Shown piece by piece: positions 1-12,187 of a stretch of DNA of 64,000 bases. Numbering within the stretch: position 1 is the first letter of the stretch; the number at the start of each line of letters is the position of its first letter. A program made the translations under genes and the position numbers. This DNA is from Pelodera strongyloides (Eukaryota; Nematoda; Chromadorea; Rhabditida; Rhabditidae): NCBI GenBank assembly GCA_036852015.1, contig JAANDG010000054.1, positions 248,001 through 312,000 of the forward strand, in the 5' to 3' direction. Under the pieces are notes generated by a model, which searched no databases, was not told the origin of the DNA, and saw nothing but the letters and a program-made list of their open reading frames with translations.

Positions 1-901
1 AATCCAAAGCTGTAGATCGGTGCATAACTTACTCAAAGCAACTATGTGCCTCTCCCTGTGGCACATCCTTTTTGTGTTCTCTAACATCAAGATGTAATAA
101 ATTCGTCGAAAAGGTTTCTTTGCGCTCGTAAGCTGAGGTACCTTCGACCTCGTGTAATTATCTGTAATTACCTTTGCAAATTGGTCAGTTGTTATGTGGG
201 TATTGTAAGAGATTTCAAAATTCTTTCAAAATTGCCCTCCGCAGAACTGGTTTGACGAACTGTTTTTGTGTGCGTTCAAGGTTGTTTTGTGTAGTCAAAT
301 AGAGGACTGTTTATCGAAGTCATTCAGTAAATACTTTGGTTGTTGAGACTCTGTTTTGAGTCTTATTTTGAAAGAAATATATATTTGCGAATTATTTAGA
401 AACTCTACGAGAAATGAGTCCTCATAAGACTTCTACCCTTTTGTTTGTTATACATATGTACTGCCTTGTTTTCTACTTGAGAAGAATTTGTAAAAAAATT
501 GAAATGTCGGGTTTTCTGTAAGTGCATTTCTGCTGGAAATCTATCACTACCAAGCATTCAAATTTACCAAACAAACTTAAAAAAAACCAAACAAATAATC
601 AATAGTTACTACCCGAAACGCAATTAGTTTGTCGCAATTACACTATATATATAATTAGTATATCGCGCCTGAGGATAATTCTAGCAGATGTTTGATAATC
701 AATGGGTTTTTGCGGGAACCTTCTTTCTCGTTTTCCTATTTTCCCGCAGTATTTATGTCACACTAGTTCCATTTTAGCTGTGACCATATCTATTTCAACT
801 TATTTGCTCTTCCTACTTTCGCTTCGTTATATCAACGTTCATTGCCGTAATTACAAATTATTACCGTAATTGCAAATTTAATCTACAGTCCTGATTACAG
901 T
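1..901. other. Intergenic/5' flank, no gene seen
   Basis: AT-rich sequence without a convincing exon. Near 840-880 there is a repeated motif (TTACCGTAATT, TGCAAATT). The last two bases before position 901 form an AG acceptor just upstream of the next gene's start codon. Confidence 0.5.
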
Positions 902-2903
902 ATGAAATTCCTGCTCGTCGTTTCTCTGGTATTCCTCTGCGTCTCTGCCGCTCCGAAGTCTCGTAGCAAGAGATTCGCCGGTCTGGGACTCTCCACCGCG
1001 GGCATCGGAGGAGCCACCGGATGCGTGGTTACTGTAAGTTTTACCTTTACTATGGTAGTTTTGTGTGAGTCCAGGTTTGAAGACACGATTAGCTGGCCCG
1101 GTGAAGTGCTTGCGTCAGTCAGCTACAGTACATATACATAGTGGTAGATCGTCAGCCTGAGTTTCCAACTATATTGAACACAATGTTGAGTAATGTATTG
1201 ATTACGTATTGATTACGTTACATACAATTATCTCTCCATCTACCTTTCTGTTCCTCTCTAAGAAAATGCATCTACTCTCTATCTCTCTCTCTTTCCCTCT
1301 CTCTCTCCCTCCCTCCCTCTCTCTCTCTCTCGCTATCTCTCTCTTTCTCTCTCTCGCTATCTCTGTGTCTCTAAAGAGATATATCTGAACTTGCTGATGG
1401 TGTGTTTTCTAGGGAAACGTCCTTTATGCCAATGGATTCAAGCAACGTGAGCTGACTTCATCCGAAGTGGATGAGCTGAACAATTATCAGACAAAATTGC
1501 AGGAATACAAGACGGTGAGTTAATTGACACAGGCAATTGAGACTATTTTTGTTGTTCGGTTTCTAATTATAACCTCATTAATCGATTTATTGTATTGATT
1601 TTTCAGAAGCTGAAGGCCGCCCTCGAGAACCGTCGTGAGACCCTCAAGAAGCGAATTCAGGGAGGAGAAAGTGAGTGTAGAAAACTGACGTTCTTTTACT
1701 CTCAACGTAATGCTTTAGACGGCGATTGGGCACATGGTGCGCCAAGGAGTTGAGAGTGCCGGGGCACCATCTAGGAGCGTGCCACAGGTGCGCCATCTGC
1801 CAGCTACATCTATTTTGTTCGCTCACCTGTGGAACACTGTTGGTGCCCGTATGCATGCCAAATGAAAACTTTCAGCAACAAACTGTATTTTGTTTGTAAT
1901 AGAGAAGTTATGTTTATCATGTGACAAGAGGGTCTACAAAAGATGCTTATTCACTAATTGTCCACTACTTTAGTGAGCAAGGACGAGGAGGAGTCGATTG
2001 CCAAGCAGGAGTCTCTGAAGGCCCCCGAGAAGCCGACTTTCTGCACTGAGGAGGACACCACACAGTACATCTTCGACGGATGCATGGTTCAGGTTCGTAG
2101 TTTGGAGTTTGGACACTTGAATATTTGTGAGGGTAAGGTTACAGATATGGATACCAACTTGTCTTTCCTGTCATGTATAGTGAGTTAGAGAGTGAGAGAG
2201 GTTGATATAGAGATGGCAGAGGAGAGAGAAAGAGAGGTAGAGCTGCAAAAGTAGTACTTGGTCTAAGTCTAGCTAAAATACTCTTTTTCTCTTTCAGAAC
2301 AACAAGGTGTACGTCGGCAAGGAGTACGCTCGCGACCTTTCTCCCGAAGAGATTGAACAGCTCAAGGTTTGTTTGTGTTTAGTACAGTAGCGTACTGTAG
2401 TGCTATAGGCACATTCATTATGCCTAGCGAATACCTAAGTATCAAGTTGTTGTCCAAAGTAACACGAAAGGTATTTTGTATGATATGTAACTTTTGGATT
2501 GTTATCAAAACTTCTTTCAGGTTTTCGACGGCAAGATGACCGTTTACCAGAAATGGGCACAGAAGCAAATGCAGAAGGTGGGGGCATTATAGTGAATAGG
2601 ATTTTTTATATTTTGGAGTTGCGCCAAACTGTGCGCCATATGTGCGCCATATGTGGGCCAACTAAAAATTGGGTCCGCCGCTCTGCGGCGGCACACTTAC
2701 TATTTCGACTAGTGCCTCACCCACAAATGTTCAATATTTTGCAGCAAATGAAGGGCATCTTCGGTGGTTCTGACTTCTTCTCCGCCCTCTTCTCCGATGG
2801 AACTTCTGATGCTCGTGGACATGAGGTGTCTACCACTGCTGAGCCCGAGGAGACCGCCCCTGAGGCCCCCGAGGCCCCCAAGTTCTGCACTGCTATCTAC
2901 TAG
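902..2903 (+). CDS. Nematode aspartyl-protease (pepsin) inhibitor, PI-3/Ov33 family, secreted
   Basis: Seven exons join in one frame to a 233-residue protein: 902-1033, 1413-1514, 1607-1670, 1974-2092, 2298-2366, 2521-2577, 2745-2903. It starts with a signal peptide (MKFLLVVSLVFLCVSAAPK). Two copies of the pepsin-inhibitor-3-like repeat follow. The first holds GCVVT then GNVLYANGFKQREL and SSEVDEL; the second holds FDGCMV then NKVYVGKEYARDLSPEEIEQL. These short 'GCxV..g.kLYvng..reLt.eE...L' blocks are the family signature. Cysteines lie in GCVVT, FCTEE, DGCMV and at the end (KFCTAIY). The long Ala/Pro/Glu-rich segment before the last cysteine is low complexity. Known members inhibit pepsin-like aspartic proteases in the gut or pseudocoelom. 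The AG acceptor at 899-900 is one base before the ATG, which suggests trans-splicing. Family call is strong; the target protease is inferred. Confidence 0.9.
1270..1372. repeat. (CT)n-rich microsatellite
   Basis: Imperfect CT/CTCC repeats in intron 1 of the protease-inhibitor gene. Confidence 0.9.
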
Positions 2904-3960
2904 ATGGCCGTCCCTAATAAGTGCATTGAATCTCAGCTGCCTTTAAATTCTTCCTAGTTAACCTTAATTATTGCTCTCTATTCATTCAAGCTATACTTTA
3001 CTCAGTATTACTCTCATCTACCACTCGCATTTGAAAATTTGAATTTGCTCTATTTATGCTGAAGCAATATGCCTAGAGTTTTACAAGCTGTGCATTGATA
3101 TGTATTTGTGTTTTGCATGTGAATATGTATAAAGAATTAGATTTATGATTTTATTTGTTTTATTTTCGAGAAGCTCAAAGTGAAAAATTGGACAGGGATA
3201 TGTAAAAATGGTAGAACAAAGAATATTTTTAGTAATTTATCTTTCTGTTAGCATGTGACTAGCTTGGAGTGAGAGGTAAGAGTTAGCTTATTAGGAGGGA
3301 CATGAATCTAAACGTGGATTCCCATAACCTTCAAGATCATCTAGTTTGTGCATTACGATACTATCCTAGGAAACAGTTTAACTATATATTTGAACCCGTA
3401 GCTGACTATTGATTAGTGAATCAAAACAGAGGAAATATTGTATCACAGATGTCTTAGAAGTTAAAAAAAAGATTGCACGCAAACCTTAATTCAAAACGTG
3501 ACGCCATAAGCGAAAACTTTGATAGGCTCATCCAATATTAACGAACTGGTCTTGCTAAATACACTTGGAAAATATTCACTATACAGTTTCTTCGTCATTC
3601 TTTCTAACTTTCTTTTCCGTCGATTTTGAATTGTCTTGTGCATGGAAAGCTTCGACGTCAACGCCCTGAAGAGAAGTGCGTTAATTTATTCATATTTTCA
3701 AATGGAAAAAAATTAATGATCGTTAATTTATTCATATTTTCAAATGGAAAAAGTAATGTTTGTTGTTTTTGGAAAAGGGCTACTAGTTGCACATTTCTTT
3801 CGAATCACTAATATTAATCAAGAACTATCGGGTATAATCATTGAGCCTCCGAAAGCTTCTTATATTGAGAACGCAGCTAAGATACGGTCTCTAGGCTCCA
3901 CCTTGGGAGGCAGACTTCCTATGGACTAGGTGACACGCCTAATTTATTACAAATTCCGCG
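2904..3960. other. Intergenic between convergent genes, with a 42-bp tandem duplication
   Basis: No gene seen. A unit beginning CGTTAATTTATTCATATT occurs at 3679 and again at 3721 (period 42 bp). The short reading frames at 3626-3929 run through this duplication and look non-coding. Confidence 0.5.
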
Positions 3961-6900
3961 TCAACGCACATGTTCCCTGAGTATTTCGTCCATATTGGTA
4001 TCGTCCTGTGGGGGGAGTTCGGCCAGATCTTTCCCACATAAATGATCAACAAATCCACAACCAAATGCATCTCCGATAACGTTAACGGCGGTACGGAGAC
4101 GGTCCCTAAGATGACAATTATCTGTATTATCTGTAACTAAGCTAGGTGGAAAAGTGGTATCAGGCGCTGACTTGAGCAGACACTGTGCTCGCCGGTTCGA
4201 CTCCAATCCCGGTCATAACACATGCAGAGTTTACTTGTCTAGTGTATATGGGTCTAAGCTTACGTTGTGTTACAAAAGGCGTTTAAAGGGACAGGCCCAT
4301 CAAAGTAAACCTATATTTACGATACGTCCATAGTGACTATCAAGCATTTTTGTTACAATATATGCAAACTAAATTTCACATTTATTTGCCATGGAGAACT
4401 TTTTTCCGATGCGCTCAGCTCAAATGTATACCGTAAAGACGCAAATATCCTTGTCGTCAATGCAAATTTATCGTGAAATTATAATGCGATTAAAATTTGC
4501 ATAAATAGCTTTGAAATCTGCAGCTTTATGGTATACATATGCGTTGAGCGCATTGGAAAAAAGTTGTGTAGGGCGAATAATGGTGAAATTTAGTTTGAAT
4601 ATATTGTAATAAAAATGCTTGATAGTCATTATGAACGTATCGTAAATATAGGTTTATTTTGATGGGCCTGTCCCTTTAAGTATGTAAATGGCAAACGTAC
4701 AGTAGCCAATCCACGGCAATGATTAGGGAAATATCATCAGCCGGTAGTCCTAGTGCGGTGAGTACGATAATCATCGTGACGAGACCGGCTGATGGGATCG
4801 ACGCCGCACCGATGGAGGCGAGCGTTGCGGTCAGACTGAAAAAGTAGACGATGGTTACGTTACAGTGATAAAACTATACGTCCGTCATGAAAAAAATAGG
4901 CGCATGGAAGGCGCGTGAGGTGTATTATGTCTCCAATTCCATATTTTTTTATAAGTGGCATATTTTTTGGAGCGCGAAAGCTGCTTCTTAGCACTGATGG
5001 AGCAACGCCAACGCCTTTGCGTTGAAGTTGGTATCAGCTGAGACATTAGTAGGTCTATAACCCCTGAATTATTTAAACAGAAAGTGAACCGACCTAACAG
5101 TGATTATCTGTCCAATTCCCATTTGAAGTCCATTCATTTGTGCAATAAAAACTGAAGCGACGGCCTCGTATAAGGCAGTGCCGTCCTTTAAAAAAATATT
5201 ATTTAATAAACGTCTAGTATTTAACAAGCCAATTTATGGTACCCTGATTATTCTCCCTGATGATCAGGCTAATGAAAATGAGTCTAGTTATGTTTTAAGT
5301 TACCATGGAGTGTCACATAAATATGCAATTTTCCCTCACCATATTAACCATCGATCCGACAGGTAAAACGAATTTTGTAATTCTTGAATCGACTCCGATT
5401 TCATTCAAACAACGAAAAGTGACCGGGAGAGTGGCTGCGCTAAATTATGGATAGACAAAGGGGAATAGACAAATGGGTATTCGATGGACGAGACGAAATA
5501 CAATACGACGTATGCTTACAAAAAACGGTAAAAAAACTCAAATCACTAGTATCCGAAGTTCTATTATGATATTCGCGTTTTGTCTCTCCAACCAGAAAGA
5601 TTTGCTATTCTTATTATGAAATCGGATACGACATAATTTTATGTCCAAGATAATGAAATTATGCAAATTCTGAAAAAGTTACCTGGATGATGTACCTATC
5701 GCCGTGAGAATTGCCTGTCCCAGACCTTTCAAGAAGACAAAGGGATTCTTTCTCGTCACGGCAAAATAGATGCCCGGAAGGGTGACGAATGTTTGAATGA
5801 GAAGGCCTAAAGTTATTGGAAGAAGTTGATTTTGGCCTTGGCTGTTTTACGACTTGCTAGAAATCTAAAAATAAAGAAAAAGAACACCAGGTTGCGAGAA
5901 TAGTTGAATAAGGTAGTAGAGCACATACATGGCTTAGCTACAGCTTATAAACATAGGTGACTATTGATACCTTTACGATTCAAAGAATATTTTTGTTAAC
6001 AAATCTACCTAATATGACCGTAACCATGTACATTCCCAGCATTCGTGCAGTCATTCCAATGTCGCTCAATTCCAACATTTTCTGAGCAATCAATGAGGCA
6101 ATACCCAGAGGTCCGAGCCTTGAATATGTTTATAATCATTTACTAACAATAAGCAAAATTATGAATGGCCTCATACGACGCTATATCTTTGCGATCTTAT
6201 TGTCGCGTGTTGCAAGCTCTGGGTACAACCTTGGCTTCACGGTACCAGTACCAGATGCCGTTTTCACCAACATTTACTTCTGTCAAAAAGGGTACTTCAG
6301 TCAAAAGCGCGCGGTACTTCCGGTTTCACCAACATTTACTTCTGTCAAAAAGGTACTTAGGTTAAGTATCTTTTTGACAGAAGTACGCCTATAGCATGGG
6401 AGGCGTACTTAGACCAAAAAGGTGGAAGTATCCCGGTACTTCGGATGTTTCTCCATTATGAGATCAGATTAAAGGGATCAGCTCACCTTAAATTGTGTCT
6501 GTTTTTTTTTTTTGTTTTTTTATTTTCTATAAGGGATAAGAAAAATTTAGAATACAAAAAGTAGTGTTCTATTTCAATACTCACGGAGATATTAGGTGAT
6601 AAAGTGGTGCATTGATCGGTCCAAAATGGCAAAGGGTAATTGCCCTGCCTTGTTTTTATGTTAATAATTGCATGGTTTTTATAGTAAATAAGCTTTGTAA
6701 ACATTAGGTAACAATGACTTCAGTTTTTGAATCACATTTCACGTATTAATAAAGTGAGTACACACTTGATTATTTAGCTATTTCTTGTTTACATAGTAAA
6801 TAACTTTTAGTAATTACTAGTAATTACTAATCTAACTGTTATTAAACGTTTTCCTTCAAAAAAAAGTAAATGTTGGTGAAATCCATCAAAAAGCGCGTTG

Positions 6901-8953
6901 CAGCGTACTTCAGTCATGAATTTACTTAACCTAAGTACCTTTTTGATGGTCAAAAATTTATGACAGAAGTAAATGTTGGTGAAAACGGCCTCCAGTATAT
7001 GGTCCCTTTTGAGATAAACTAACTGTAAGAGTAAAATTAATAAATACTGACCACATAATGAGTGATACCATCCTTGTGATCACCACATCAATTGCGTGGA
7101 ATAATTGGTGGAGTGGGCGGGCAGGAGGGCCCGCCCGGGAGATAACTATTCCCATCACGATACAGAAGACGATTAGGCCTGCAAGGAAAGTATATCAAGA
7201 AGGAATATAGTTATGAGTTATAACTCAGCCGTAACTGATCTCCTACAGTAGCCGCTTAGAAATAAAGAGAGAGAGATGGAGCGTGAGATGGTGGGAACGT
7301 GAGAGAGAGAGAGTGAGAGAGAGAGTGAGAGAGATAGAGAGAGAGAGAAGAGAGAGAAAAGAGACAGAGAGAGAGAGATGGTAAGAGATGGAAAGAACAG
7401 AGAGAGCGAGAGGGAGAGAGGGAGAGAGGGAATAGATAAAGAGAGTAATAAAAAAGGACTACACAGCGGAAAAATTTAACTCACCGAGCACATTCATCCC
7501 GGGTGTGTATTCTACTACGGCTTTCTTCACTTCTGTACCATTGAGGTCTACCGTCTGGTATACTGTATGTTGTTGTTGGAACATTGCTGATATGATGTTT
7601 TCAGCGAACATATTTCTGAAGGAGAGAATTTCTAGAAAATTAAGTAAATACACACTTTCATGGGGCTCACCGGCTGTTTTTTGGAAATTTTTATCACAGG
7701 CTATTTCGGGACATTTGATTAGTCTAGTCTGGGAGATTGGAGATTTATCACAGAAAAACTGGGGAAAACTTTTTTTACGTGGGCCTGTGCCTTTAAATTA
7801 CAGATATGTATACTGGTATCATTTTCAGGATACACCCACAAGCTGGGAAATTAACTCCTATTTTGAGCAACTACCAATTGCGCATACAATTAATTGCTAT
7901 CACCGCGTAGTTACATAATTACTCACCTGATTAAATCCATAAATTTGTCCACAGCGTCAACTTCTTTCTTGACAATTTCCGTTGAAAGGAGATTGTGTTC
8001 TTTTATTGACGGATCTCCTGGATGAATTACCATTACGAGGATGATTCCAAGCTGAAATGTTCTATTCAGATGTGCCTGATAATCGCTACGAGATCGCATC
8101 CCTCTCCAAACCTCCGGATGATTTTCTACCTTTATAAAAAGGTGATCCGTGAGACTCTAGCAGCGGACGAATACGACGAAGTCGCAGCGCACTTTTTCTC
8201 TGTCTCAGAGGGACATGGATTTGCTACGTGACGTCACGCCAGCTTGACGCTGTGCACCTTATACACTTTTTCGCACCAGCATTTCATGCGTTTATGGATT
8301 ATTAATAAGTGAAAATTCCAAGTACTGTATAAAACCCACTATAACTGCATGTGTTGTAGTTAATGCATAGTAAAGCACAGCTCGGGAGCCGACTTTTCCC
8401 GAAGTTTTGCCATCTAGTTGAGCAAGACCTGGAAAGTAGTGTTGAATACAAATTATTGGACTATAGTTCACTGAATGTTTGCTCAGTTTAGCCATCTCGA
8501 AAATATCGTAGAATGCAGTCGTTTTGCATGTTAATTCAGGCCCTACCTAGTATACACTAGGGCCCGGGTCAGGCCCTAGTGTAACTAGAAAACTAATCTT
8601 GAAGTGATGAAAATATCCGACCTGATATCAAACTTGAAGCGATGAGTGGTAGAATCATACACTTGAGCATATTCATGAACAGTTCACCGGGGAAACCGAC
8701 ATAGCGCACTACAGCCGCGGAAGGAGTGGCGTACCTAAACACTTTAATTACTTTTCCCTATGTATTATTAGTGTCATATACCCATATACGAATTCCACTT
8801 TTTTGGATGCACCCAACGAATAATTTTAAAAGTTAACCTCAAAAATCCGCCAATGACGACTCCTCCTATGACAGAAAATAGGGTTAGAAGGAGTAAGAGG
8901 TTTTCGCCTGCACATAAACGCCTGAGGAATGACGACGGCTTACGGTAGCCCAT
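3961..8953 (-). CDS. SLC1-family excitatory amino-acid (glutamate) transporter, EAAT/GLT type
   Basis: Twelve exons join in frame to 468 residues: 8954-8838 (ATG at 8953), 8734-8622, 8428-8340, 8051-7927, 7615-7485, 7178-7052, 6118-6009, 5806-5683, 5439-5340, 5185-5094, 4835-4701, 4105-3961. Visible hallmarks are an N-terminal TM1, [36 protein letters not shown], hairpin 1 (GTSSSAATLP), [10 protein letters not shown] of TM7, hairpin 2 ([16 protein letters not shown]), [15 protein letters not shown] and [15 protein letters not shown] of TM8. The Asp and the second Arg of DRLR correspond to the residues that bind the substrate amino and side-chain carboxylate in EAATs. The family cotransports glutamate/aspartate with Na+ and H+ against K+ and clears transmitter. 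The length is slightly short but complete. The start was chosen because an AG acceptor lies two bases upstream. Which nematode glt paralogue this is cannot be told. Introns hold several mobile elements. Confidence 0.95.
4130..4213 (+). repeat. tRNA-like (SINE-type) unit in the last EAAT intron
   Basis: It contains an A-box-like GGTGGAAAAGTGGTATC and a B-box-like GGTTCGACTCC (4194-4204) about 50 bp apart. No acceptor stem closes, so it is a tRNA-derived repeat or coincidence rather than a tRNA gene. Confidence 0.35.
4287..4675. mobile_element. Foldback MITE with TTAA target duplication (AGGGACAGGCCC ends)
   Basis: The ends AGGGACAGGCCCATCAAA and TTTGATGGGCCTGTCCCT are perfect inverted repeats. 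The two arms continue to pair over most of the 389 bp, for example TATTTACGATACGT on the left against ACGTATCGTAAATA on the right. TTAA flanks both ends (4283-4286 and 4676-4679). No coding capacity. It lies in the last intron of the glutamate transporter gene. TTAA duplication is the rule for piggyBac and Kolobok superfamilies. Confidence 0.85.
6257..6989. mobile_element. Foldback element with GCCGTTTTCACCAACATTTAC termini, carrying a nested element
   Basis: The left end GCCGTTTTCACCAACATTTACTT recurs inverted at 6965-6989. Further inverted copies of the ACCAACATTTACTTCTGTCA block lie inside near 6330 and 6865. A TTAA-type element (6473 to about 6660) is nested within. The whole insertion lies in the EAAT intron between exons 7178-7052 and 6118-6009. 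Confidence 0.7.
6473..6660. mobile_element. Truncated copy of the TTAA MITE seen at 36858-37109
   Basis: It begins after TTAA (6469-6472) with AGGGATCAGCTCACCTTAAA and matches the left arm of the 36.9-kb element closely over about 190 bp (for example AAAGTAGTGTTCTATTTCAAT in both). The right arm is missing. Confidence 0.75.
7260..7440. repeat. (GA)n-rich microsatellite
   Basis: Interrupted GA/GAGAGG repeats in an EAAT intron. Confidence 0.9.
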
Positions 8954-9296
8954 CCTGAATACAGTAAGAAAATATTGCTTTGTATTGAAATCACAGCCAA
9001 ATTAAAAAATAGTTCCCCGAGTTAAATTTTCTAGTACGTAGGAGAGTCGGAAACACACGCAGAGTAAGCAAAAAACCGAATGAGTATACAATAGAACTTA
9101 CTTAGATTGATAAATGTCAATCCAACTGAGAACAAAGCATTCAAGGTACAACGGTAAAAACGATAAAACAGAAAATCAAGGACAATAAAATACAATTCGT
9201 CTACGACATAATTCCGTGGGAACTTAGACGAACATGACATGAGTAAAGTACCAACTGTTGATGTGTGTCTCGTAGCAACGTTAAACAAAGTTCAAC

Positions 9297-10077
9297 GCAA
9301 TTTTACTCTTTGACAAGAATAAAGGAGCAAGCTCTTGCAGCGTAAATGATTTACTTTATTTTATTCTGAATGTTGCAATTCAATGGCAAAAATCATATAT
9401 TCAACCTCAAGCTGGGCCTGGGCCTTACTTGTCCAATTAAATCGGCAACCTTGGCTACTTTTCAACGCAAACAAACAGTGCCCGTACGTGAAGTTGCAGC
9501 TACTGATGTCACCATACAAAGAAGTTTTCAAAACACCAAGTTCACTTCAACTTTCGCTTCAAAATTTGTTTCTTATTTTTATTTTGGAACACTGACAAAA
9601 GGTGGTGATGATAAATTCGTCATGTAGAAAACGACAATAAAAGATGGCAAAGAAGTGATGAGAGAGTTCAATTTTTGACTAAAAAGAGAGAAACTGAACA
9701 TCTTCCATTTAAGTGCATTACAATAGAGCGCTACCATCACGTGGATGAAGAATAGAGTTTTTGAAGTTTTCTTTGAATTCTTGTTGAATTTGAAAAGTTC
9801 TAAAAACAGTATTGAAGAAAAAATGCAGTAGAACAAGGTATAAAACAACAGGAAAAACATACATTTCCAAATATTCAACAACAAAAAAATATGACATTTT
9901 GAATGTTTCAGATTACCGAGCAATATACAGTAAACGAAATCATACTCATACACAGAAAAGTAGAAACCCCAGTATGTCGATTATTTTTTGATTCCTCAAG
10001 ACTACATTCACAATTTAAAAATTTTTTTGAATTTGTTTTACGCTTCAAGAGCGTGCACCTTTATTCAAGGGTAAAAA
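9297..10077. mobile_element. Probable ~780-bp DNA element with imperfect terminal inverted repeats
   Basis: The left end reads TTTTACTCTTTGACAAGAAT then AAAGGAGCAAGCTCTTGCAGCGTAAA. The right end, read inverted, gives TTTTTACCCTTGAATAAAGG then TGCACGCTCTTGAAGCGTAAAA. A third, isolated end of the same kind lies at 13195-13240. The interior is AT-rich with no recognisable transposase. Confidence 0.55.
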
Positions 10078-10349
10078 TACAAATAAAATAGCACTTAACT
10101 ATTTTGGTCTAAAACTTTTGGCACCGACCACAGTAATAGTTATTATAGCATGTTCGAATGCACTTATAATGAAAGCAAGGATTCTGCACGAATTAATTAA
10201 ATAAAGAGCCTTTTTGAGCGATACTGCGCACATTCTGACCTGTGTAAACTGTTGCGCTTTTCAAGTTCAGACTGTTCATGTACGCTTTAACCTTGATATT
10301 ATTGCTCTATATGTTCACTTATGAATGATGTAATGAACCCAACAACCAA

Positions 10350-10465
10350 ACAGAGAGAGAGAGGGGAGAGAGGGAGAAAGAGGGAGAGAGGGAAGAGAGA
10401 GAGAAGAGAGGGAAGAGAGAGAAGCGAGGGGAGAGAGGGAGAAAGAGGGAGAGAGAATATATAAA
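10350..10465. repeat. (GA)n/(GAGG)n microsatellite
   Basis: Purine-rich GA repeats; the reading frame at 10315-10506 is only its antisense shadow. Confidence 0.9.
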
Positions 10466-11287
10466 GAGAGAAAATAAACTGGAAATTTTATTCGCTGAAC
10501 TGTCACTGAGATCAGTGACGATTACGTAGAAATTATTGTCGGATAGAGTACTAGTCTATTTCCTGTTTACTAGACTTTTTGAATGAAAGGACCGTCGGTT
10601 CATAAATTTAAATAGTTAGATCCGGAATAAACACAGCGTCGTCCAGTGATGCACTACAGTGTAGAAAACAAAAATAACAGTTCCCTTCCAGACACACCAA
10701 GAAAAACAAAAAAAGGGCAATCTGATATTGATGATTGTTGATATTTGATGATAAGTCAAATTAATACCATTTGACTTTGATTCAAATACAAATCAACCCA
10801 TAAGCTAAAAAAAATGCGGAAAGGCCTCGCTTTCGCGGACTGCATTCATACTGAAAACCTGCCAACCTGTATTGTGCAAGCCTTTGGCAAATTTGTAGAC
10901 GTGCTTGAAACGAACAAAATGGCGCACAGAAAAATGTGTGAAATAGTTTATAAATTTCAAAAAGTCACATAAGAGTGATAAGTCAGCTGCTATTTAAAAC
11001 GCAATGTTAAATTTCTTTACTTTTGAGTTGCTTTGTTGATACATGCTATCATTTACACTTTACTATCAATGAGGTGTTTCTAACAATAGGTAGAATTTAC
11101 TTCGAAGGAAACAGACAGGTGTAACGTGTAACTATAATAATGTTCCATAATAATAATAAAAAAACTTGTTTGCAATATCCAGTGGAGGAGGATTTACTCA
11201 CTATTCTGGTAATCTATAAAATATTTGTTGAACATGTGGCCTGAACAAATATGTAAAAGTCGAAACAGCGAGTTTTGGATGGAAGCT

Positions 11288-11484
11288 ACACAGGAAAGTG
11301 GAAACCCCGATATGGCCCCGATTATTTTGGAAAAAAACCCGATATGGCCCCGATTATTTTGGAAAAAACCCCGATATGGCCCCGATTATTTTGGAAAAAA
11401 AAACCCCGATATGGCCCCGAGCACGTCCCGATTTTTTTGGGGGACGTGACCGGGGCCATATCGGGGTTTTTGGTTTCCCATGTA
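11288..11484. repeat. ATCGGGG-type repeat element, copy 1
   Basis: Flanks are CACAGGAAAGTGGAAA on the left and TTTTTGGTTTCCCATGTATG on the right. Inside, a unit of about 32 bp (CCCCGATATGGCCCCGATTA then TTTTGGAAAAAA) repeats four times, followed by an inverted portion. The same flanks occur at the 11837-12008 and 38213-38367 copies. Confidence 0.75.
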
Positions 11485-11836
11485 TGTTAAAACATGAATG
11501 ACACAGGATGGACACTGGACACCCACAGGAACATGAGGAAGCAGATAATATATGCCCAATATATTATATTCCTGAAAATATACATTAGAAATGAAAAAAA
11601 GGAAACAATTGTAAAACACGCACAGTCAAGGATTCTATCTTCTTACGTGAAGATTTTAATTAATATTTGTATTTACAAGTTACAAAAGTCAAGATTCAAG
11701 CAAAAAAAAAACAGGAAATGATAACATAACAACGATAACACAAAGAAATTCATGGCTGCAAAACAATTGTTATTCATAGAGTGACACAAATAATGCATGA
11801 AAATACACCCACCAACAACACTGAACCACAGCACTA

Positions 11837-12008
11837 CATGGGAAACTAAAAACCACGATTATTTGAGGGACTTGATCCTTGATCGGGGCAAAATCGTCGT
11901 TTTTCAAAAGAATCGGGGCGAAATCGGCGTTTTTCGAAATAATCGGGGCGAAATCGGGGTTTTTTGAAAAATAATCGGGGCGAAAAGTTTTCACTTTCCT
12001 GTGTATGT
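11837..12008. repeat. ATCGGGG-type repeat element, copy 2
   Basis: It begins CATGGGAAACTAAAAACCAC and ends GAAAAGTTTTCACTTTCCTG. The internal unit AATCGGGGCGAAATCGGCGT is repeated with 3-5 variable T/A bases between units. It is inverted relative to copy 1. Confidence 0.75.
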
Positions 12009-12187
12009 CATTGGCCTTGAACAAAAAAGCTGTATTGTACCTTACAATGTAAAAAGTGGTAGAAGAAGATAGGAGGAGTTCCTATTACATAAAGGAGAAG
12101 AGTTTACTTTTTTGTTTGAAGCCGCGTGTGAACGCAACAAAGCCCATGCATAAAGATTTGCTCGCAGAAATGGAACATACAAACACT

